DNA of 64,000 nt from Pempheris klunzingeri (lineage: Eukaryota > Chordata > Actinopteri > Acropomatiformes > Pempheridae), in NCBI RefSeq assembly GCF_042242105.1, contig NC_092014.1:13717874-13781873 (forward strand), in the 5' to 3' direction. Of this stretch, positions 35,013-46,500 are shown in pieces. Both the position numbers and the translations under genes were made by a program. The notes under the pieces were generated by a model, which saw only the letters and a program-made list of their open reading frames with translations, did not search any database and had not been told where the DNA came from. How positions within the stretch are numbered: position 1 is the stretch's first letter; every line of letters starts with the position of its first letter.

Positions 35013-38000
35013 GTATAAACCCACGCGTGTAGTGTGTTTTCTAATCACTCTTCACAAAGGAACACAAAGGCAATATGAAAAGACACCAACAGGATTGAAA
35101 AGAAGTCAAAATGGGATGAAACAGAAGAATAAGACAGCCACAATGCAAGAGAAGATTTGACTAAACTGCCCTAAATATAACTGAATAAAGTTCAAGCCAT
35201 AATTTGAAAGAACTTGTTGGAGTAGACCTTAAGTTTTTTTATACAAATATGTGGTGCATAGAAACTGAAAGCTGTTGTTTTTTTTTGCCTTGATCCTGAA
35301 GACAGTTAGAAACCTGAGAGGTCTGGATGGATTTTTACTTTACCGTCACTGATTATTCCTGAAACTGATGATGTGCTTTCACATATTTTCTTATCTTAAA
35401 CCCAAACCATCATATCTCCTGGTTTCCTGTTTCCCTCCGTCAGCTTGAGGACAAGACGCTGTTCCACGATGAGTTTGTCCACTACCTGAAGTACGCCATG
35501 ATTGTCTACAAGCGTGAACCTACAGTTGAAAATGTCATTGAGTTTGTCGCGAGGTTCGTCGCAAGTTTCCAGTCTCCGTCTAAAACGGGAGAGGGGGAGG
35601 AGCAGCAGGAGAAAGAAGAAGAGGAGGAGGAGGAGGAGGAAGAAGAAGAGGATGATGATCACCCATTTCTGAGTTTCATCTTCAACTTCCTGCTGGAGGT
35701 ATAAACATTATGACATGACAAGTTCAATTCTGCTTGTTCAATATGTGCTAAATAATTACAAGAGGTCAGCTTTGTGTTAGATGTCTTTCAGAAAGCCCTT
35801 TTTAAGAAAGTGACCCAAATACTTTTCCTGCTTTAATGACAAAAACCCACTCCTCTTCCTGTATTGTTTGTTTGCCTCTCCCTCCCCAATTCTTTATCTG
35901 GCATCTCTTTTTCCACTTCTTCTCACCAAACTGTTGCCATTTTTTTTTTCTGCCTTCCTTTCTTCCCAGTCTCATAAAGCCAATAGCCATGCGGTGCGTT
36001 TCCGTGTGTGCCAGCTGATCAACAAGTTGCTGGGCAGCATGGCAGAGAATGCCCAGATAGACGACGACCTCTTTGATCACATCCACCAAGCCATGCTGGT
36101 GCGTGTCACTGACAAGTTCCCCAATGTGAGGATTCAGGCTGCTTTGGCCATGACGCGCCTGCAGCAGCCAAAGGATCCTGACTGTCCGACCATCAACGGT
36201 TTGTTTGACCAACTACACTCAAGAAAATGCAGAAATATAAAACATAAATATATTTTAAAGTTGTCGGTAACCTTTTGTTACAATACTTCCGTTTGTATAG
36301 AACAATATGTATAATATATTTCTGTTTGTCATTGGCCCTCTAATTTTTAAATGCTTGATTTCTTTCCACTGTTCAGCGTACATGTTGATTCTGGAGAATG
36401 ATACAAACGCTGAGGTGCGACGTGCTGTTCTTTCCTGCATCGCAATGTCCCCTTGCACCCTCCCCAAAGTACTCAAACGCACTCGGGACATCAAAGAGAA
36501 TGTCCGCAAGCTGGCCTACCAGGTGACCCCAGATACAGTTGAATAAAAATGATATAAATGCACAAAGTTGTTGTTTGCCTCAACTCCAAAATAACTTTCT
36601 GTCTTTGTTCTCTGTTTAAGGTTCTGGCCGACAAGGTTCACATTAAAGCTTTGACCATCGCACAGAGAGTCAGTCTGCTGCAGCAGGGCCTCCGTGACAC
36701 CTCTGGTAGGGTGGGGGGGGATCTCTGTGTCTGTGACGTTGCATTTACACTGACTTTTACACAGATTTTTCCATCAAGTATATGTGCTTGCAGTAAGCAA
36801 GAAATAATCCATAAAAGCTGCAACAAATAAATATGTTTAGTATCGATTCATTAATCAGTCATTTTCTTGATTAGTTGTTTGGTCTCTGAAATGTCAAAAA
36901 GTCCACAACAGTTTCTAGGACTTAAGGTGGTGTCTTTAAAATTCAGGGTTTGTCCGTCTAGCAGTCCAAAACTCACCTATACAATGTTATAAAATAGAGA
37001 AGGGCAAATTCTCAAATTATTTTTTACCAGAAAAGTGAAAAATGACTGAATGATATAAGAAATAGTTGCTGTTTGTTTAGTCGATCAATCTACTGTTTCA
37101 GCTCCGATCCAATGTGTCTATTTAATATGTTCGACTGGCTTTGTGTGTTGTAGAAGCGGTGAAGGAGGTAGTCTGCTCCCGTCTGCTGCCGGCCTGGCTG
37201 CTGCGGTTGGACGGTAATGTCGTAGACCTGCTGCACAGGCTGGATGTAGAGAACTGTGCCCAAACAGCTCTGGACACTCTGAAGGCCATCTTTAAAGGCA
37301 CGACCATCGAGGAACTGCTGCAGGCTGCCGCGGTTCAGCTCGACAACAGGTACACGTCACAACTCCGTCTCTCTGGCTCTCACACGTGAGATGATTAATA
37401 AAAGGTCTGAGAGTGGAGATTTTGTGTGTTTTCAACAGGAAGCTGATCCCCGTGGACACTCTGACCTGCGAGAATGTGCTTTACTGGAGAGCTCTGTGCG
37501 AGTTCATCAAGGCTAAAGGAGACGATGCTGATGAAATACTGGAGCAAGTGCTACCAGACGCTGCCACTTATGCCGACTACCTCTATGGGTGAGAGAAGAG
37601 ACGGTTTGCTGGCTTACATTTGTAGTTTTCTTGCTGTCAGCTGTATATTTCACCCCCATAGCAGAGTCAATTCTGAGCCAGACAATTGATCATTCATTCT
37701 GTACACAACCTCTGACTGACCATCTCTCTCAGCTTTTCAGTCTGACAAACGAATAACTCTGTTAAATGCCACGATCTTATGAACAAATTTGAGAGTCACA
37801 ACTCTCTCGTTCTTCGGCTCAGTGGGTGTGTGCTTTGTATTGTGTAAGTGCGGCTGCACTTTTTTTTTTTTTGTGCCGTTCTCGTGCGAAGAGCTCACTA
37901 GCCTTAGCGGTAGATCTGCCGAGCCTCGTGGAAGACTGTGCTCATGCGCAATGAGTTCGAGGGCAGAGTGAGCGCAGGTAGACAGACAAATAGGGAGGCA

Positions 38001-41000
38001 TGCAGCTAATCATTTCAGACCGAATGACGACACTGATGGCTTTCAGACTTTTAGCAGAATTTCATCCAATATAACAAAAACCATTTCTAAAATAAGTTGC
38101 ATATCCTGCCTTTAACTTCAGATAAAGTTTTGAATATATTTTAGCAGAACATGAGGAGTGAGGATTTCACTCCCTGTCGTTCACAGTTAGGGAGGGATCA
38201 AATAATGTATGTAATGTACAGTATGAACAGCAGGAATAATTACAGCAGCTTCAGTGTTCATATGAGCACCTGACTGTTTTAAGATGAGCTTTTGCTTTAA
38301 CATAATTACTTTGTGATGTTGTGAGGGGATTTAACACAGTTGCCATCGTGACCATGTTGTTTCTCAGATACCTGAAGGCAGGTCCGGTGTTCTCAGAGGA
38401 GCTCTTCCTGTATGTGACTGTGTGGCTAACTCACTGCTTCTGTTCAACCTAACCCGGCTAGTTCTCTTAAAGTGTAGCATTTGTATAGAAAAAGACTTTC
38501 AGCAAGTGCAACACTTTGTGCTGATGCTCGGTGCTCTTGTAAGTCAGATGTTTTTTTATTTACATGATCAAAGCCAGATGCTTCAAAAGCCGCCGGGATT
38601 CAAGTTAACATGGCTCAGGGGCCCAACAGATTATATACTATGAAATTTGGCTGCACAGCTTCACACTCAAAATACTAAATTGCTCTTATTACACAGTAAC
38701 ACCTTTTGAATTTGTTGTATCTGTGCGCCATGTGCTGTCTTATGTTTTATTCTCATAGATCTAGAGACGGGTCCTCGCGATTGAGATTTAAAAAACGCTT
38801 TGAAGCCTTCTTTCATCTTCAAGTTAACAAACTGCACGTTACATACTGAATATGTTTTAGATGTGTTGCTCATAGTTTTATATGGACTTCACAATATTAT
38901 TAGAGCGTTATGCTGCTTTACCTCCTGCCTGATGCATGTGATGCTTTAGTGTGAAATGCTCTGCAATTAAATTTGCTTTAACTGAGTGGCGCGCTTTTTA
39001 TCTGCTCACAGAAAAAGTATTCATTTGTTTTGAGTAAGTCACCAGTTTAAAGTTTGTTTAAATCGCTCCGTGGCGAGCTGGTACGGCTGTGTGTAGCTGT
39101 GGCTTGTAGGTGGTGCTGATGCAGTGTGCTCCTACAGTGTGGCAGTTTTTCATCTAATATGATTGTTATGTGATTCTGGTACCTGCTGTCACAGAGTGTG
39201 TAGCTGCATTATCTAATCTGACTGCGCTCTAAGAGCTGTTACCTCTGACTGTTGTAGGTATCTGAAGGCTGTGCCTCTGCTGTCGGAGGAGCAGAGGGCT
39301 GACTTTAACCAGCTGGAGCTGGTCATGACCAAGGAGTTCATCTCCCAACAGCTCATACATCTCATCGGATGTCTGGACACCAACGAGGAGGGCGGCAGGT
39401 GAGACGAAGAGCAGAGTTGTATCGGTAAAATGATAAACAGATGGTCGAATAAACGCAGTGCAAGGGGAAAGATCCGGTAACGACTTCATCTTAAAAGCGA
39501 GTGGGGAAAGTATTGAAGAGAAAGAGGGAGGGATGGGTAGACTGTAGGTTTGGATGCACGACCTGTAACACGGAGGACACTAACAAGAGTAGCTAAATGT
39601 TGAAAGTATGTCAGACCGTTTAATTTATCGATTGCTGTCGGGCTGAGAAATTCAACAAATATGATCAAAACTGTCTCCAAATTAGGTTGCATACCCTGCC
39701 TTTAAGTGAGGAGAGGAGATATATTACTAGTTGTCATTTATGCAGCCACGAAGAGCAGGTGGTGAGACTTGTGAGAGGCATGGTTGGGATTGTATGAGAT
39801 TTTGGGGAAAGCACTGGTAGGTAGTAGAAATCATTTTGAGAGAGGAAAAAAGTCTTAGAACTAAAGTCAGGAAACTACTGTTTGATTAATGCTCACTGAT
39901 TAATTGTTTTGTTGGTAAATTGTCTGAAAATAGTTTAAATCGCCAATCATACTTTTCCCCAGCCCAATGCGATGCCCTTAGATCTCATTTTGTTCCAACA
40001 AAACTTTAAAACCGAAAGACATTCAGTGCATTATCATACTTGACTGATGAAAAGCAGCAAATGTTCACACTGAAGAAACTGGAATTAGTGAATAGTCTGT
40101 GTCTTTGTTTGGAAGAAAGACTGACACAGAACTTTAAAATGGAGTAGAGCTTGTTTCAGCAGGAGTTTTGTCCAAAGTGCCTCGCTGTTAATGTTGTGTG
40201 CTGGGATGAATGGATGAACACGTTAATGGAGCCTCTGCAGTATGTTTTGTCTTAATCTCTATGCAGCTGTGTTTATCTCTGTTTCTGTGATGAACTGGCT
40301 GTGAAAACAAGGCTCCCTCTGGGATAATTAAGTCTAAATCGAAATGTTTCAGATTTAACTTGTTTAAGTGAAGGACTTCATTGACTGTGAACTGGTTGGT
40401 TTGTTAAATCTCCTGTGAAATGTTGCTGATTGTTGCAGCTATTTGTTTAAACATGAGATTAAGAGAATGTATGTTCATTTAGTTTGCTAAGAGATCTCCA
40501 GAGTCTCATTTTGTTTTGCTTGGCAAACGTCTTAATTTTGTCCAGTTCTGCTAAATGTTATCAGCTTTTTTTTCTTTATTCAGACTTATTATGGTGAATG
40601 TTTTTGTAGGAAGCGCGTGTTGGCAGTCCTGCAGGAGATGTTGGCTCTTCCACAGACTCCCTCCTCCCTTGTCTCCTTTCTCACTGAGAAACTCCTCGCC
40701 CTCATTCCTGATGACCACAGACGCATACAGACCGTAAGTCACATTTGTACTTTTCCACTGCTGCAAATTCAGTGTTCATTAAATCCAGGCTGTGCAATCT
40801 CGTCCGCACACAAGAGGAAATGCATACATCAGTGCTTCATAAATTCAGTTGACAGACCAATTAGGCCGAAATGAAAATATAAAAGTTGGGGGAGTGATTG
40901 TGCTGATGGAAGGATGAATTAAACTGTCCGCTGAAACTAAAGCTCTTTTGTTCGAGATGTTACAAAATGAAGCAGATTTTCCATTCGAGGGCGCTGTCAT

Positions 41001-43109
41001 TACCACGGAGATTGATGTCTAAAATGAGCCGGCTTTGTGTTACACAGGTGGCAGAAATCATCTCCGACCTGAGGGAGCCAATCATGGAGGCCTCTCGGCC
41101 AGTGGATGAGAACGAGAGCCGTCGGCAGCAGGTCCAGGTGGGGAACACTCGTGGTTTTTGGACGGATGAAGCCACATATTGGCACATTACTACTTTTCAT
41201 TTGCTCGAAAAGTTAAAATCATTCCATGGCCAAAGAGGTTGATTGCCTCAAGGAGATTTCCAGGTTTACCATGTTATGAATTATTTAAATAAATTTACCT
41301 ATTTATGGTTTATTGTATGATTGAGATAACTAACAAACTATCTGATTATCTTATCATCTGTTTTTCTTTGCTCTGTTTACATTCCCTGTCTGTCTATTTC
41401 TATTTGTACAGATGGTTTGTATTTGGAGGCAAAGCATGTTTAACTGGTAGGCTGGAAGGTGCACATCATGTATGACTATCTAGTCTTTTTCCTGGTCCAT
41501 CCATGTCTAGTAGTTTCCCCTCTTATTTATCTAAACTAATTGAACCTCAGTGAAAGAGGGATTGCTCACAGCTTCTGGCTTCAGACATGATCGTCAATCC
41601 ATCTTTCCATCTTTCAACAAGCGCTAAAAGTATCTAATATCTATATCAGCTCCCGATCCTAGTTCAGGTGTTATGTGCTCCTGTTCTCTCTCTCACTTTT
41701 TCAGTCAATAAAATGGCCTCTAGAGGGTTGTAACCTGTCTCAGAGCCTCAGCTGTTGTTGTTTTTCCTGTAAGCGGAGGTGCAGTCGCCCGTCTAAACAA
41801 CCCAGGATCCCCTGGAGTGGATATCAGCAAAGGAATGACTATTGTGTTTATGTCCCCCACCTCTCTTTCGTTCCCTCCTCCCCTCCAGCTGGCAGAGGTG
41901 AAGGTGCGCATCTTGGAGGCCAAGCAAACCCTGGAGGACTGTATCGCCGCACAGGAGTTCAGCCGTGCTGCAGAGCTGAAGGACTCCATAACAGAGCTCG
42001 AGAACCGCAGGAACCAGATCATCCAGGAAATCTCAGAGATCAACCAGCCGGTTGACAAAGAGATCCGCACTGAGAAGGTACGCAACCACACATTATGCAC
42101 GGTGTCTGTGTCTTTACATGTCCATTTAGTTTAATTTTACCCTGCAGAGTTAAGGGAGTAAAACGTCTCACTGTGTTTGTTTGCTGTTTTTTCAGACTGA
42201 CCCGGAGACTCTTCTGAGGTGTCTGACAATGTGTGCCGAGCTGCTGAAGCAGATGAGCATCAAAACACGAATTGGTCCAACAATAAGCGCCTTAATATCC
42301 TCACTGGTATAAACACACTGTGCACACGCCATCATATAGGCCACTAATGTTACTGTAGATGTACAGGTCACACTAGATCCTTCACAGACCAGGAGTCCTT
42401 CAGGTGAACACGGCGTGTAGAACTGTTTCACATCTCTTTTCTTTAAATGTCAATGTTCCCCCATCTGATTTGGCAGCAAAATATGATGCGTTAAATCATC
42501 AGCCCTAAAGCAGATCCTGATCCGACTCATGGACATGGAATAATAATAATTAGAATAATAATGACCTCACTGACAGGTCGGTGTCAAAGTGAATGGTGTC
42601 TTAAAGTTTTGGAAATATATCCAGACATATATAGTGGTGGTGCTTGCAGACTTGTTTATCTCAAAAGACTGGACTATGGGTCTTGGTGGTGGTCTGCACT
42701 CTCCAAGAGGTCGTCTGGTTAAGTGGAATATGATGCAGATTAACGCTTTGGAACCCTTAGTACAAACTCTTGTTTTTGTCATCTCATGTTGAGAAACATT
42801 TGTGGAGGTTTGAAGCAAAGAAAAAAAATCAGTAACGCTTGTCTGATGTCGCTATTTTCCTCCCCCTCTGTCAGGTCCTGCCCAGTATAGCAAATGCTCA
42901 CCCTGCTGTCCGTAATATGGCCGTGGTGTGCTTGGGAACATGCACCCTGCACAGCAAGGAGCTGGCCAAAACCCACATAGTCCTGCTGCTACAGGTAAGG
43001 CTGTACACACGTGTTTCATCTGCCTACATGTCAAAACATGCTACATGTTAAACAGTCAGTTCTGCTAAATTACACGAAAAACGTTTTCATATTGAATCCC
43101 TCTGTTGTG

Positions 43110-43147
<38 letters not shown>

Positions 43148-46079
43148 AGATTGCCCAGCTGGATGAGGTAAAGATTCGGATCAGTGCCCTGCGGGCCATC
43201 ATCGACCTGCTGTTGCTTTTCGGCTTCCAGCTGCTCTCTGAAACAGCTGCCACTCAGACAGCCCCCCCCTCGCAATCACCTGACAGACAGGAGGAGGACG
43301 TACCAGCGACTGAGGAGAAGGGAGACGCACCAGAGGACACGGCACAGAGCGCACTCATGATGCTTTCAGAGTTCCTGGACAGTGAGGTGAGGTTAAGGCT
43401 AAACAGAAGTACGTGGCTAGTTTTCCTGGATGAGGACGGCGGAAGTTTTCATTGAGTTATCTGTGCATGTTCCACATTTCAGGTGTCTGACCTGCGTACA
43501 GAAACAGCGGAGGGCCTGGCCAAACTAATTTACACTGGACGGATCTCCAGTGCCAAGATGCTCTCCCGCCTGGTGTTACTGTGGTACAATCCTGTCACTG
43601 AGGACGACACCCGACTACGGCACTGCCTCGGCGTCTTCTTCCAGCTCTACGCCCGCGAGAGCAGGTCACACATGCACGAATACACAAGCAAACAATGAGC
43701 TACCTGGTTAGTTATATAATAATATAATATATAATTTAAATGGAGTGTATCTTTTTGTGCATTAGGGTCCACCAGGAGGTTGTGGAGGAGAGTTTCCTGC
43801 CGACGGTTCGAACCCTGATGAATGCCCCGGCCACCTCTCCACTGGCTGAGGTGGATATTAACAATGTGGTTGAGCTGCTTGTTGAGCTGACCCGACCAAG
43901 TGCACTTATCAAGCCCTCAACAAACACCGAGGTAAGAAACATCCACTGTGAGCTCTCAAAACCCTCAGTGATCAATCTGGCTTGTCTCCATTGAGAAATT
44001 CCTTTTTTAGTGTTTGTGTTTTTATGGCCTCTCTGAGCTTTTCATCATATTGCTTCCTTCCCACAAATGCATATTAATTTCTTCAACGCAGGCGAAGCTT
44101 CAGTTCACTGTTTAAGTAAATTATTTCTAAAAGGCTCAAATTGATAACAGCTCAATGTGGCAAAAAACGATATGAATTTGAGTGCACACGTCTTGCGTAC
44201 GTCTGTAGGAGGTGTGTGTCCATGACTACTTGGCGGTGCGTATGTGTGGGGAGATGCTGAAGGACCCCACAGCGCCTGAGGTGCGTCTCTATGCCAAGAC
44301 TCTGAGCAACCTGGAGCTCAGCAGAGACGAGACTGTCAGGAAGGACCTGCAGACGCTGCTGCAGCAGCTTGTACAGGTAAATACAGATACAAGAAGATCA
44401 AAGAGGTGCAGCGATATTTAACCCACACACAGGTGTCGCAGACCTTTTTAAATGTTTTGGAAATGTCCCTATACAGCATGATCCTTGAATTTAACTCAAG
44501 AGATCCCTGACAGTGATGGCTACTAAACATCCTGGTGCAGTCATGTGACCCAGTGTCCCAGTGTTTGTGTTCCCAGGACACCATTTCAAAAATGGTGGTC
44601 TGCCTGATTAACACCTGTGACACAACTAGCTGATTTTAAAAAGCTGTTATTAAAAAGTACGTTTCAAACAATTTAACAATTCTAATACTGTCCTAGATTA
44701 CAATTAACCTGTCCTGAACGTATTTTATGAAAAAGTTGATATGAAACAACTTTGAAAAATAATGCTGTGACATATATTTAACATTTTAGATCTTGGACAG
44801 TAGGGGTAGTATCTCAAAAATAAGTTTAGAAATGTTTTCCTTGTGGTCCGTTTAGTCTTTTTTTTTTATATCTGTAGTACTTAAAGGAGAAAAGGGTCCG
44901 GGTTCTTATGGCTGAAGAGTCTCACCATGCTGGCAGCGCTGTGAAGTCATACTGAAGCATAGTGACCAAATTTCATGGCAATCCATCCATTTCACTTAAA
45001 ATCACAACTTGGTTCACATGTGGCGCTAGAGGAAAAGTCAGCAGGATTCATGAGTGGTGGTTATTAATGTCTGTACAAAATGTCATGGCTTTACATTGAA
45101 CCATTGATGAGACATTTGAGTCTGGACCAGTGTAGCTAATGTGGCTCATTGACACACAGCGACTTGCACGGTTTCACGCATCTATGAATCTGCCTCTTCA
45201 AAGGCCTAATGTTCCATCTCTCCTCCTTCTGTTCAGGTGGTGAAAGATCGTGTCTGTCTCCGTGCTCTGGAGAAGATGATTTGTCAGCTGGTGGTCTCTA
45301 AAGAGCAGGCCGAGCTCCTCGACGCCAGCGCGCTACAACCACTGGATGTCAATGCAGACGGTACACATGCAGTCACAGTGACACCTGACATCCTGCTGAG
45401 CATCCCAAACAAATGTTACCTCTCCTGTGCCTGTGTCTAACTAGATTTACTCTGCCCATGTTTATGTCAGCTCCTCCTGTAAAAGGATTGTGCCTCATTA
45501 CCAGAATGTTGCTAAAGCGATTAAAAACGCCTCACTCCATCCTGTTGGGTGTATGTCAAGGCGAGAATACAGCTAGCAGAGGGAGGAACTGCACAAATAT
45601 GAATTTTAGTCTGCTATGTTTCCACAGAGACTGCCATTTCAGATGATCCTAAATCTGCCAAGAGAGCCAAAAGAGGTAATGCAGGTTCTGTATACTCGTC
45701 TGTAACTGCAGTTGTTCATGATGACGCTGTATATTTAGAGCTCTTCTCGTTTGTGTGCACAGGTCAGAGGAAAGTCTGCGCAGCAAAAGGGGGCAGAAAG
45801 CTGAGCAGGAGGGCGGAGTCATCAGAGGAGAGGTATGTAATGGTTTCCCTTCAGATGTGTATGTAGGTCTGAGTGTGTGACTTTATACCACCACCGCTGT
45901 GTTTTCTCATTCATTTTGCTCTCTTTTCTTCCCTTTTTTGTTTTGGCTCCAGCGATGGAGAAAATGTTCCAGAGTCGGTTCCTGCGGTGCGTCCCTCACG
46001 GAGGGCCAAGACTGCAGCTCTAGAGAGGACGAAGCTGGACCTCAACACCCTCATCAACCAAGAGGCCAATGTGTCGTAG
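34766..46079 (+). CDS. ncapg: Condensin I complex subunit G (CAP-G)
   Basis: HEAT-repeat subunit of condensin I, which binds DNA with CAP-H and compacts mitotic chromosomes. Coding exons: 34766-34873, 35444-35698, 35970-36198, 36377-36522, 36621-36705, 37154-37349, 37439-37588, 39258-39398, 40610-40733, 41048-41137, 41889-42077, 42196-42306, 42875-42994, 43150-43386, 43483-43664, 43766-43931, 44209-44376, 45237-45360, 45628-45675, 45763-45832, 45953-46079. Phases close at 1021 aa (human about 1015). Diagnostic stretches include VYKREPTVENVIEF, INKLLGSMAENAQIDDD, EVRRAVLSCIA, LLHRLDVEN, EFLDSEVSDLRT, LLWYNPVTEDD, and the basic tail with RRAKTAALERTKLDL. An acidic Glu tract (about residues 86-106) replaces a shorter acidic loop of the human protein. 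Introns hold TG repeats, old repeats and one fossil exon. ATG 34766 is the first in frame and matches the family start. Confidence 0.95.
34947..35009. repeat. (CA)n microsatellite in ncapg intron 1
   Basis: About 31 CA units starting about 70 bp after the exon 1 donor (exon end 34873). It gives rise to spurious Thr-His reading frames. Confidence 0.95.
36836..37105 (-). repeat. Dispersed fish repeat, copy C (reverse)
   Basis: In ncapg intron 5. It reads in the opposite sense to copies A and B: TATCGATTCATTAATCAGTCA, TTGATTAGTTGTTTGGTC, GAAATGTCAAAAAG. A second pair of terminal-like phrases (TTAGTCGATCAATCTACTG) lies near 37080. Confidence 0.55.
37789..38115. repeat. Intronic repeat in ncapg intron 7, related to 39600-39706
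   Basis: A GC-richer insert (37860-37980) is followed by a CAGACCGAATGACG...AAATAAGTTGCATATCCTGCCTTTAA ending. The last about 100 bp has a counterpart at 39608-39706 in the next intron: CAGACCGTTTAATT...AAATTAGGTTGCATACCCTGCCTTTAA. Shared start and end words indicate two copies of one dispersed element, diverged from each other. Confidence 0.55.
38368..38418 (+). pseudogene. Fossil partial copy of ncapg exon 8
   Basis: After an intact-looking acceptor (TTGTTTCTCAG), this segment reads in the ncapg frame YLKAGPVFSEE then LFLYVT. It closely parallels the true exon 8 at 39258, which reads YLKAVPLLSEEQRADFNQLE. Similarity fades after SEE, there is no matching donor, and the frame stops soon after (TAA near 38450). 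The authentic exon 890 bp downstream carries the family sequence and joins in phase on both sides. This copy is therefore best read as a decayed tandem duplicate. Cryptic splicing into it would truncate ncapg. Confidence 0.65.
39885..40110 (-). repeat. Dispersed fish repeat, copy D (reverse)
   Basis: In ncapg intron 8. It shows ACTGATTAATTGTTTTGTTGG, AATTGTCTGAAAATAG and, further on, GATGAAAAGCAGCAAATGTTCACACTGAAGAAACTGGAATTAG in pieces. These are the reverse complement of the TTCTCAGATG...TGCTTTTC core of copies A and B. Confidence 0.55.
43112..43146 (+). repeat. (TG)n tract leading into ncapg exon 14 acceptor
   Basis: About 17 TG units end 3 bases before the acceptor AG at 43148-43149 (exon starts 43150, ATTGCCCAGCTGG). 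As with fam184b exon 13, the region normally holding a polypyrimidine tract is a TG repeat. Confidence 0.93.
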
Positions 46080-46500
46080 AAGTTGGGCTATTCTTAAGTA
46101 CTCCAGTCTAATATAATTCACAAATACTCCTTTTAATGTGGAGCCATTTACTGTTCTTATGTAGTAAAACTGACCTCAGTGAATGTGACATCTGAGCCCA
46201 ACCTAATGGGATTGCCTCTTAATATGTACTCATCTTTCCTCTTTAGCTTTACTTGTTCAAGTCCTGTCATTTTAATCATTAAAGTGAAATGTATCAAAGT
46301 TTGTCCTCCTTTCATTATCATCGCAAAACTAGATCAGTAGCCATTTTCCGTGGATGAAAGCTGAAAATCCAGCATTTCACAATAAAGCAATTTCTTCTTA
46401 AAAATCCATAAGAACCTTTATGTGCCTTTTATAGCTGTGGAAACTGCATGGGTTGCTTTTTTACATTTCACTGTCTACTATAAATGATGTCGCTCTGATT
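46080..46500 (+). terminator. ncapg 3'UTR and poly(A) signals
   Basis: Two candidate polyadenylation hexamers follow the ncapg stop: ATTAAA at 46278-46283 and AATAAA at 46381-46386. The second is followed by TTTCTTCTTAAA and T-rich sequence. The ncapg transcript therefore probably ends near 46300-46420, giving a 3'UTR of roughly 220-340 bases. Confidence 0.6.
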
